Source of the DNA: Eubacterium sp.
GTDB lineage: Bacteria > Bacillota > Clostridia > Peptostreptococcales > Anaerovoracaceae
Assembly: GCA_017419895.1 (NCBI GenBank)
Contig: JAFOKI010000127.1
Coordinates: forward strand, 1 to 6,091
Length of the DNA: 6,091 nt
Direction: 5' to 3'
In this document: positions 1 through 5,447 of the stretch, in pieces
How positions within the stretch are numbered: position 1 is the stretch's first letter
How the letters are laid out: each line of letters begins with the position of its first letter
Notes under the pieces: generated by a model
What the model was told of the DNA's origin: nothing
What the model saw: the letters and a program-made list of their open reading frames with translations, nothing else
Databases searched by the model: none
Program-made: the position numbers and the translations under genes

Positions 1-276
1 ATCCCCGCGACACAGAAAATCTATAAAGAGTGCATCAAACGCGGTTATATCGATATCTTTATCGACGCAGGCTGCGTGGTTTCGACACCTACATGCGGAC
101 CGTGCCTCGGCGGATACATGGGTATCCTTGCTGACGGGGAACGCTGCGTGTCCACGACGAACAGAAACTTTGTCGGCAGAATGGGCGCCATCACTTCCGA
201 GATCTACCTCGCAAGCCCCGCAGTTGCAGCCGCTTCCGCGATAGCCGGAAAGATCACCGATCCTTCGGATATTTAA
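1..276 (+). CDS. leuC: 3-isopropylmalate dehydratase, large subunit (3' end only)
   Basis: This is the C-terminal 91 residues of the large subunit of isopropylmalate isomerase, which with LeuD interconverts 2- and 3-isopropylmalate in cytoplasmic leucine biosynthesis. The start lies left of the window. The frame is open from base 1 to TAA at 274-276. Two cysteines in TPTCGPC (visible residues 32 and 35) match the family's CxxC, which supplies two of the three cysteine ligands of the [4Fe-4S] cluster. The following block [12 protein letters not shown], then [12 protein letters not shown], is the well-conserved aconitase-superfamily C-terminal signature. The wording resembles the shorter clostridial/archaeal LeuC type (about 420 aa) more than the enterobacterial form; that subtype call is from memory. 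It is followed after 15 nt by leuD, so the two subunits are co-expressed. A homoaconitase-type specificity cannot be ruled out from this fragment, but the leucine role is much more likely in a bacterium. Confidence 0.95.
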   Translation: MPATQKIYKECIKRGYIDIFIDAGCVVSTPTCGPCLGGYMGILADGERCVSTTNRNFVGRMGAITSEIYLASPAVAAASAIAGKITDPSDI

Positions 277-279
277 GAG

Positions 280-284
280 AGGAG
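280..284 (+). promoter_or_regulatory. Ribosome binding site of leuD
   Basis: AGGAG lies 7 nt before the ATG at 292, inside a purine run that begins straight after the leuC stop. It fixes the leuD start and is among the stronger Shine-Dalgarno sites in the window. Confidence 0.8.
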
Positions 285-291
285 AATCCAA

Positions 292-777
292 ATGGAACAG
301 GCAAGAGGAAAAGTCCATAAATACGGGAACAACATCGATACTGACGTTATAATCCCGGCTCGTTATCTCAATACAGCGGATGAGAAAGAGCTCGCCTCTC
401 ACTGTATGGAGGACATCGACAAGTCATTCATAACAAAGGTCTCAGCCGGCGACATCATGGTCGGCGGAGAGAATTTCGGCTGCGGTTCATCGAGAGAGCA
501 CGCCCCGATAGCTATCAAAGCAAGCGGAATAAGTGTTGTCATCGCATCCACATTCGCCCGCATATTCTACAGGAACTCCATCAATATCGGTCTTCCGATC
601 ATGGAGTCGCCTGAAGCGAGCAAAAGTATAGAAGACGGTGATGAAGTCATGGTCGATTTCGATTCCGGAACCATCACCAACATAACAAAGAACGAGACAT
701 ATCAGGCCGCCCCCTTCCCCGAGTTCATTCAGAACATCATCAGGGACGGAGGTCTTCTGAAGAGTATTAAAAAATAG
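292..777 (+). CDS. leuD: 3-isopropylmalate dehydratase, small subunit
   Basis: Complete 161-aa swivel-domain subunit of isopropylmalate isomerase; it pairs with LeuC to complete the active site. Seen in the sequence: the N-terminal block [23 protein letters not shown] (residues 6-28), which carries the substrate-recognition loop YLNT (25-28), and the family hallmark [10 protein letters not shown] (63-72), followed by [18 protein letters not shown] (85-102). Length is typical of the short clostridial/archaeal LeuD class (about 160-170 aa) and shorter than the roughly 200-aa enterobacterial form. The ATG is preceded by a good Shine-Dalgarno site 15 nt after leuC. leuB, often the next gene in leu operons, does not follow; instead the SGNH gene starts 4 nt after the TAG stop. 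No leader or T-box can be judged because the operon's 5' end is outside the window. Confidence 0.95.
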   Translation: MEQARGKVHKYGNNIDTDVIIPARYLNTADEKELASHCMEDIDKSFITKVSAGDIMVGGENFGCGSSREHAPIAIKASGISVVIASTFARIFYRNSINIGLPIMESPEASKSIEDGDEVMVDFDSGTITNITKNETYQAAPFPEFIQNIIRDGGLLKSIKK

Positions 778-781
778 CAGG

Positions 782-1609
782 ATGAGCAGCAAGAACAATA
801 ACAACGCAAAGGAAAACACATTAAACATTGTTTGGGTCCTCATGCGCCGCACATTAACTGCGGCGCTGTTTATTGTTCTTTTTTGCATGTTCATCGGCAA
901 TCTCACCAAGACAAATTCAACTGCTTCCTCGGCCGATATGGCTGCGGTCACCGAGAACATAAGGATACTCTCCATGTTCCAGAACTCATCTATTGAGGAA
1001 GTAGAGGCTCAGATGAAGGAAGTTGAAGAGATTTACGGCGTGCTCGGCAAGGAATCGAGCCAGCAGTCACTTAAAGCAAGGTACGCCAGTTTCTTCTCCG
1101 GAAGCTGCGTCATCGGTGACTCACTGACAGAAGGATTGTCTGTTTACGGTTTCCTTCCTTCCGAAAGTGTTTTCAGCGTTATTGGAGCGAGCATACTCGA
1201 TCACGACCTTGCGCGGACAGCTGCCAAGACGTACCCGAAATACGCTTTCTTTGCGTACGGTATGAACGATATGGGCAATTTCGGCGGTGACGCAAAAAGC
1301 TTTGCATCCGAATACGAAAAAGTCCTCGACGAATTCATCAAGGTCTCGCCGAAAACCAAAGTCTATGTCAATACGATCTCGACACCTTCAAAGGAAGCAA
1401 TCGAGAACAATCATTCTTTGAAATACTACAAGATATTCAATGAGGCAATCATTGAGATGTGCGGCAGAAAAGATATCCCGTACATCAACATTACAGATAT
1501 TCTGCCCGAGCACCCGGAGTGCTATGAAGGCGACGGGATACACGCAGTTCCCGACTACTACTATTACTGGCTCGACAAACTGATAAACGAAGCGGGGATG
1601 GACTCATGA
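782..1609 (+). CDS. Membrane-anchored SGNH/GDSL hydrolase-like protein
   Basis: A 275-aa protein with a short Asn/Lys-rich cytoplasmic N-terminus, one membrane segment (about residues 24-40), a probable coiled-coil linker (about 68-100) and an SGNH-fold domain outside the cell. All SGNH blocks are visible: GDSLTEG with Ser114, Gly135 in VIGAS, Asn162 in YGMNDMG, and Asp251/His254 in GDGIHAVPDYY. It therefore looks catalytically competent as an O-acyl esterase or acyl transferase; the substrate is not shown. Position directly before DUF4358, MBOAT and DHHW genes points to surface-glycan O-acylation. The ATG is 4 nt after the leuD stop with no well-spaced Shine-Dalgarno site (GGAGG at 748-752 is about 29 nt away), so expression may rely on coupling to leuD. 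The next in-frame ATG (842) would cut off the hydrophilic leader but keep the anchor; it also lacks a clear ribosome site. Confidence 0.85.
   Translation: MSSKNNNNAKENTLNIVWVLMRRTLTAALFIVLFCMFIGNLTKTNSTASSADMAAVTENIRILSMFQNSSIEEVEAQMKEVEEIYGVLGKESSQQSLKARYASFFSGSCVIGDSLTEGLSVYGFLPSESVFSVIGASILDHDLARTAAKTYPKYAFFAYGMNDMGNFGGDAKSFASEYEKVLDEFIKVSPKTKVYVNTISTPSKEAIENNHSLKYYKIFNEAIIEMCGRKDIPYINITDILPEHPECYEGDGIHAVPDYYYYWLDKLINEAGMDS
844..884 (+). promoter_or_regulatory. Possible intragenic attenuator hairpin
   Basis: A perfect 8-bp GC-rich inverted repeat, GCGCCGCA (844-851) and TGCGGCGC (859-866), encloses a 7-nt loop. It is followed by a T-rich stretch ending in six Ts (879-884). It lies about 65 nt after the leuD stop, within codons 21-29 of the SGNH gene. 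The T-run is separated from the stem by 12 nt, so as an intrinsic terminator it would be weak. It may partly limit read-through from leuCD into the acylation genes, or may simply reflect coding sequence. Confidence 0.3.
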
Positions 1610-2100
1610 GCAGGATCAAAAGCGCGGAATTCGCGAGATCACTCATCGTCAAAATCATTCTGACGGCAGTCCTCGCGGTATTCCTTACGGCAGTATACAG
1701 AAGTTCAAGTACGACCGACATACCCGTCTCGGTAATAGAAGCAGAGCTAAAAGGCCTGCCCGCTGTTTCCGGGATGCAGCAGTGCGGCACAAGAGAAGTG
1801 CTGCACTTCCTCGAGATAGACACTACGTCTCTCGATTCTTTTGCATACTATAAATCAACACAGGCGCTCGGTGTGGATGAGATATTCATTGTAAAAGCTG
1901 TCGAAAAAGAAGACCTCGAATCTGTGCGTGATGCCGTGGAAGACAGGATCGCTTCCCAGATCAAGACTTTTGAGAGTTACGGTCCTGAGCAGACCGCAAG
2001 ACTCAAGCACGCGATTGTTACAATACGCGGAAAATATCTTCTGTATTGTACAGCCGAAAACCCCGATGAAATTGAGGAGGTGTTCCTGAATGCTCTTTAG
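1606..2100 (+). CDS. DUF4358-like small membrane protein
   Basis: A 164-aa protein with one N-terminal membrane segment (about residues 13-30) and a small domain predicted to sit outside the cell (about 37-164). No lipobox cysteine is seen at the end of the hydrophobic segment. The stretch from about residue 90, including EIFIVKAVEKEDLESVRDAVEDR, then FESYGPEQTARLKHAIVTIRGKY, reads like the DUF4358 family. I recognise this by pattern only, and the family has no established function that I know of. Its ATG overlaps the stop of the SGNH gene (ATGA, 1606-1609), and its 3' end overlaps the MBOAT start by 11 nt. Such tight coupling suggests a stoichiometric partner in the acylation complex, perhaps a scaffold or adaptor at the membrane; that role is inferred. 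No catalytic motif is obvious. Confidence 0.75.
   Translation: MSRIKSAEFARSLIVKIILTAVLAVFLTAVYRSSSTTDIPVSVIEAELKGLPAVSGMQQCGTREVLHFLEIDTTSLDSFAYYKSTQALGVDEIFIVKAVEKEDLESVRDAVEDRIASQIKTFESYGPEQTARLKHAIVTIRGKYLLYCTAENPDEIEEVFLNAL
2074..2080 (+). promoter_or_regulatory. Ribosome binding site of the MBOAT gene
   Basis: GAGGAGG, 9 nt before the ATG at 2090, lies inside the last codons of the DUF4358 gene. It is the strongest Shine-Dalgarno site in the window and supports the overlapping start rather than a later one. Confidence 0.8.
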
Positions 2101-3493
2101 CAGTACCCTCTTCATTTATATATTCCTTCCGATCGTTCTCGCGGTATACTTCATCGTTCCGAAAAAACATGTTGATTTCCGGAACGCGGTGCTTCTCATT
2201 GCCAGTCTGGTTTTCTACGCATGGGGCGAGCCCATATACGTCGCTCTGATGATCTACAGCATCATATTCAACTATTTCATGGCGCTAGAAATAGCACGGG
2301 AGAAGAAGCGCGGCGGAAGCGGCAAGATAAACTTTGTCTTTACCGTAATCGTGAATCTGTTCATACTCTGTTTCTTCAAGTATTACGGATTCCTGATGGA
2401 TAATATCAACAGCTGGTTTAACCTTGGAATCAGATACAGCGCTTTGTCGCTGCCGATAGGAATATCGTTCTATACATTCCAGGCGCTTTCGTACATCATA
2501 GATGTCTACCGCGGAAGAGTCAGGGCACAGGGTAATCTCCTGAGGTTCGCGGTTTATCTTTCCCTCTTTCCACAGCTTATTGCCGGGCCAATCGTAAAGT
2601 ACCGCGATATCGAAACACGGCTCAGGAAACGCGAGATAACATTCTCAAGTTTCGGTCAAGGCGCGGAGCGATTCGTATTCGGTCTTGGGAAAAAAGTTCT
2701 TCTCGCGAACAATCTCGGGGCACTCCATCAGGCTGTCACAGCTTTGTCTGCGGATCAGCAGTCGACGGCAGCACTCTGGATCGGGATAGCCGCATATACG
2801 ATGCAGATATACTTCGATTTCAGCGGTTACTCGGATATGGCGATCGGACTCGGAAAGATGTTTGGCTTCGACTTCCTCGAGAACTTCGAGCATCCATATA
2901 TATCGCGCAGCGTCACAGAATTCTGGAGAAGATGGCACATCTCACTCTCCTCCTGGTTCCGTGAGTATCTGTACATTCCGCTTGGCGGAAACAGAGTGAC
3001 CGTTCCGAGACACATGCTTAACCTGATGATTGTCTGGGGACTCACCGGTCTCTGGCACGGGGCAAGTTGGAATTTCGTATTCTGGGGTATGTATTACGGC
3101 ATTCTTCTCATTCTTGAAAAATACATATGGGGAAGCGGTCTCGAAAAGCTTCCAAAGGTATTCGGCACAGTCATAACCATGATTCTCGTGATGATTGGCT
3201 GGGTATTCTTCTCGAGCCCCGACCTTACATCCGCATTCGGTTATCTGGGCGGAATGTTCGGCATCGGCAGTACGGCTGCATTTAACGGTACTTCCGGATA
3301 CTTAATTAAAACCAACGCGATAATGCTGGTTATCGGCCTTATTTTCTGCGGACCCGGACCTTACGATTCATACAAAAAGCTTTCGGAAAAGGTCCCGGTC
3401 GTACCGGCATTCACGATACTTTTGATAATGATACTGTCGACAGCTTATCTGGTCTACAGTTCATATAACCCGTTCCTGTATTTCAGGTTCTGA
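2090..3493 (+). CDS. Membrane-bound O-acyltransferase (MBOAT), AlgI/DltB-like
   Basis: A 467-aa polytopic membrane protein, the usual size for AlgI-type MBOATs. Seen in order: the N-terminal FLPIVLAVYFIVP and FYAWGEP segments (about 12-48), LPIGISFYTFQALSYIIDVYRG (121-142), PQLIAGPIVKY (161-171), YFDFSGYSDMAIG (241-253), the conserved loop around FWRRWHISLSSWFREYLYIPLGGNR with His283 (278-302), and GLWHGASWNF with the family's invariant catalytic His (His323). Family members take an acyl group from a cytoplasmic donor and pass it across the membrane for O-acylation of alginate, teichoic acid or other glycans; acetyl is the most likely group here but is not proven. No D-alanine-loading genes (dltA/dltC) are present, which argues against a DltB role. 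A DHHW/AlgX-like partner follows after 14 nt, the typical MBOAT arrangement for exopolysaccharide or wall-polymer O-acetylation. It overlaps the upstream gene by 11 nt. Confidence 0.93.
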   Translation: MLFSSTLFIYIFLPIVLAVYFIVPKKHVDFRNAVLLIASLVFYAWGEPIYVALMIYSIIFNYFMALEIAREKKRGGSGKINFVFTVIVNLFILCFFKYYGFLMDNINSWFNLGIRYSALSLPIGISFYTFQALSYIIDVYRGRVRAQGNLLRFAVYLSLFPQLIAGPIVKYRDIETRLRKREITFSSFGQGAERFVFGLGKKVLLANNLGALHQAVTALSADQQSTAALWIGIAAYTMQIYFDFSGYSDMAIGLGKMFGFDFLENFEHPYISRSVTEFWRRWHISLSSWFREYLYIPLGGNRVTVPRHMLNLMIVWGLTGLWHGASWNFVFWGMYYGILLILEKYIWGSGLEKLPKVFGTVITMILVMIGWVFFSSPDLTSAFGYLGGMFGIGSTAAFNGTSGYLIKTNAIMLVIGLIFCGPGPYDSYKKLSEKVPVVPAFTILLIMILSTAYLVYSSYNPFLYFRF

Positions 3494-3494
3494 A

Positions 3495-3499
3495 AGGAG
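3495..3499 (+). promoter_or_regulatory. Ribosome binding site supporting a TTG start
   Basis: AGGAG lies 8 nt before TTG 3508, immediately after the MBOAT stop. The next in-frame ATG (3544) falls inside the hydrophobic segment and has no Shine-Dalgarno site, so the TTG is preferred. Confidence 0.7.
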
Positions 3500-3507
3500 C
3501 CGGATTT

Positions 3508-4661
3508 TTGAAAGGAAAAATCAACAGCAGCATAATAGCGGCGATGGTTTTCATGATCGTCATATTCGCGGGAGGCATCCTGTTTGTTTGCATGCCCGAC
3601 CGTGAATTCTCGCCCCTTGAAAACAGGCTTCTTGAACAAAGCCCTGAGTTCACCACGCAGAAATACTTTGACGGAAGATATGCCGCAAAGCTCGACACCT
3701 ACCTGAATGACCAGTTCCCGTTCAGGGACAGCTTTGTCAAGATAAAATCTTCAGTCGATGTGACGGCCGGAAAACTCGAGTCCAACGGCGTCTTCAGATG
3801 CGCTGACAATTACCTTATGGAAGATATCACAGTACCGTCGGACAGCACTGTCGCTGCGTACAAGCGCACACTGAAAGCTTTCACCGAGAAATACCCCGAC
3901 CTTATGATGACTTTCCTGCTTGCGCCGAACGCAGCAAACATACTGAGCGAAAAACTCCCTGACGCTGTCAGGACAGCAGACCAGAACAAATACATGGACG
4001 ATCTTTTCGCTGCAGTCGAAAGCTACGGCATCACGCCTATAGATGTCCGCACAGACCTCATAAGAGCCAAAGAAGCAAAACAGATCTATTACAAAACAGA
4101 CCACCACTGGACAACGGACGGGGCTTACGTCGCTTATCGCAAGTTCCGCGAGATCAAGAAATACAACAAAGATATTTCGTACAAACCGATTGTCGTTAAG
4201 AACGATTTCTGCGGTACACTCTATTCCAAGAGCGGGTTCACGAACGGTGAATATGACGCAATAACGATCTATCTTCCCGACAACGACGAGAACTACAGGG
4301 ATTCCATAATCTATTACGCGGACAGCAAGGTTAAGACCACCAGCTTCTACGAGAAAGACAATCTCAAAGAAAAAGACGCCTATACTGTGTTCGGCGGAAG
4401 CAACCACCCGAAATATACGATCGAGACGCCTGTTGTTTCCCAGCAGAATCTGCTTCTTCTCAAAGACTCTTACGCGAACAGCATGATACCGTTCCTGTCG
4501 CAGCATTTCCGCAAGATAGTCGTTATCGACCCGAGATATTTCTTCGACGATATCGATGACATAATCACATCGGAAAAGATTTCACAGGTCATGTTCCTAT
4601 ATAACGCCAACACATTCTTCTCAGACGATTCGCTGGCGATGCTGCTTTCGAGCACAGCTGA
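3508..4661 (+). CDS. DHHW/AlgX-like extracytoplasmic protein, 3' end frameshifted or stop lost
   Basis: Starts at TTG 3508 with a good ribosome site. An N-terminal membrane anchor or signal (about residues 9-29) is followed by the family opening FSPLENRLLEQSPEF (34-48) and YLNDQFPFRDSF (65-76). The hallmark TDHHWTTDGAY (197-207) carries Asp198, His200 and Trp201, and LLLKDSYANSMIPFL (316-330) carries a candidate nucleophile, Ser321. Together these resemble the SGNH-like Ser-His-Asp triad of AlgX/AlgJ, which transfer acetyl to alginate outside the cytoplasmic membrane. It probably finishes the acyl transfer begun by the MBOAT. Family-like sequence fades near LYNANTFFSDDSLAML (364-379), but no in-frame stop follows: the frame continues to TAG at 5263-5265 (585 aa), crossing a terminator and running antisense through rnhB. 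A -1 shift gives TGA at 4659-4661, which I use as the likely original end. A sequencing error, a real mutation, or a genuine non-stop message are all possible. Confidence 0.8.
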
Positions 4662-5265
4662 GTGTTGTTCCGACAGACATAATACAAAAAGCAAAAAGGC
4701 ACGGCAGAAGCCGTGCCTTTTTTTAGTACTGATATATGTTTTTAAGAAAGCTTTTTCTGTGTATCGGTGTGATGCCATGCTCGTTTATTCCTTTGTAGTG
4801 AGCGGCAGTGCCGTAGCCTTTGTTCTTTTCGAAAGCATAATACGGATACTCATTCGCATACTCGATCATCATGGTGTCCCTGCATACTTTCGCTACTATC
4901 GATGCTGCCGCGATCGAAAGACTCGTGGCGTCGCCCTTTATGAGCGAGACCTGTGCAATCGGAAGGTTCTCAAGTTCGATGGCGTCGAACATCACAAGGT
5001 CGATACCGGAACCTGTACGCTCTTTCAGCATTGCGTCGGCTGCAAGTACCGCGTCACGCATGGCTTCACGGGTTGCGTTCAGGATATTGATCTCATCGAT
5101 TCTTTTGTTGTCCCGCATCCCAATACCGTACGCCAGCGCATTTTCTCTTATGACTGCGTCAAGCTCGGTGCGTTTCTTCTCACTGAGTTTTTTCGAGTCA
5201 TCGATCCCAAGAACATCAAAATCATCGGGAAGTACCACGCACGCGGTAACGACGGGACCCGCTAG
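4662..5265 (+). other. Spurious read-through extension of the DHHW frame
   Basis: The DHHW frame continues without a stop for about 200 codons past the family's normal end. This stretch spans the terminator at 4693-4724 and then lies antisense to rnhB. Its translation is Cys- and Arg-rich and unlike any domain I recognise, as expected for the antisense of a conserved gene. It should not be taken as a functional domain. Confidence 0.7.
4693..4724. terminator. Bidirectional intrinsic terminator between converging genes
   Basis: A perfect 8-bp GC-rich stem, GGCACGGC (4698-4705) and GCCGTGCC (4710-4717), has an AGAA tetraloop and is flanked by A5 on the left and T7 on the right. On the plus strand it ends the leu/acylation transcript with a U7 tail; on the minus strand it ends rbgA-rnhB with a U5 tail. 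A-U pairing can extend the stem by up to 5 bp. Confidence 0.92.
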
Positions 5266-5397
5266 AGGTCCCCTGCCCACTTCGTCTGTGCCTGCCACGA
5301 ATCTTATATTCCCGCGTTTCTGACTCTTATCAAAGCCCGCAAGTTCGTCATGCCTGGCCTTTAATTTTTCTTCTCGTTCGGCTTTTGTCATTCCCAT
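4723..5397 (-). CDS. rnhB: Ribonuclease HII
   Basis: A complete 224-aa enzyme that cuts the RNA strand of RNA-DNA hybrids and nicks DNA at single misincorporated ribonucleotides. Seen: AGTDEVGRGPLAGPVV with acidic residues Asp38/Glu39 (35-50), DDSKKLSEKKR (66-76), Asp138 in VMFDAI, IKGDATSLSIAAASIVAKVCRD with Asp174 (153-174), and NKGYGTAAHYKGINEHGITPIHRKSF (192-217). The four acidic residues of the metal site are all present. The usual DG after the third acidic strand reads DA here, a mild oddity. The N-terminus carries about 30 charged residues before the fold, normal for some Firmicutes. The ATG at 5397 has AGGTG at a short 5-nt spacing; the ATG two codons later is an alternative. The stop codon abuts the terminator. 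It lies 50 nt downstream of rbgA, the same order as in Bacillus, so the pair is probably co-transcribed. Confidence 0.96.
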   Translation of the reverse strand: MGMTKAEREEKLKARHDELAGFDKSQKRGNIRFVAGTDEVGRGPLAGPVVTACVVLPDDFDVLGIDDSKKLSEKKRTELDAVIRENALAYGIGMRDNKRIDEINILNATREAMRDAVLAADAMLKERTGSGIDLVMFDAIELENLPIAQVSLIKGDATSLSIAAASIVAKVCRDTMMIEYANEYPYYAFEKNKGYGTAAHYKGINEHGITPIHRKSFLKNIYQY

Positions 5398-5418
5398 ATG
5401 AACACCTGTATCTCAGAA

Positions 5419-5439
5419 CCGCCTTTCATGAAAAGGCAG
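5419..5439 (-). repeat. Intergenic inverted repeat between rbgA and rnhB
   Basis: On the minus strand CTGCCTTT and AAAGGCGG can form an 8-bp stem (one G-U pair) around a 5-nt loop, about 8 nt after the rbgA stop and about 20 nt before the rnhB start. No U-run follows, so it is not a typical terminator; it may be an mRNA processing or stability hairpin, or chance. Confidence 0.4.
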
Positions 5440-5447
5440 GGTGATTG

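Noticed and set aside
487..975. 162-codon minus-strand open frame across leuD and the SGNH gene
   Set aside because: It spans two well-supported genes and their junction; the hydrophobic run in it is the antisense of AT-rich codons, not a domain.
2090..3493. MBOAT as DltB of a D-alanylation operon
   Set aside because: No dltA, dltC or dltD-like genes are adjacent; the DHHW/AlgX-like partner fits polysaccharide O-acetylation better.
3751..4506. Long 251-codon minus-strand open frame opposite the DHHW gene
   Set aside because: Its translation is Val/Phe/Cys-rich without recognisable motifs, it has no convincing ribosome site, and it mirrors the strongly supported DHHW coding sequence.
4684..4705. 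Programmed -1 frameshift at the A-rich run before the terminator stem
   Set aside because: The runs give C-AAA-AAG rather than a canonical slippery heptamer, there is no spacer before the hairpin, and a -1 shift this late finds no stop before the transcript end.
4871..5323. 150-codon plus-strand Ser-rich open frame opposite rnhB
   Set aside because: It is antisense to the RNase HII catalytic core; the Ser/Ile-rich composition is a typical shadow.
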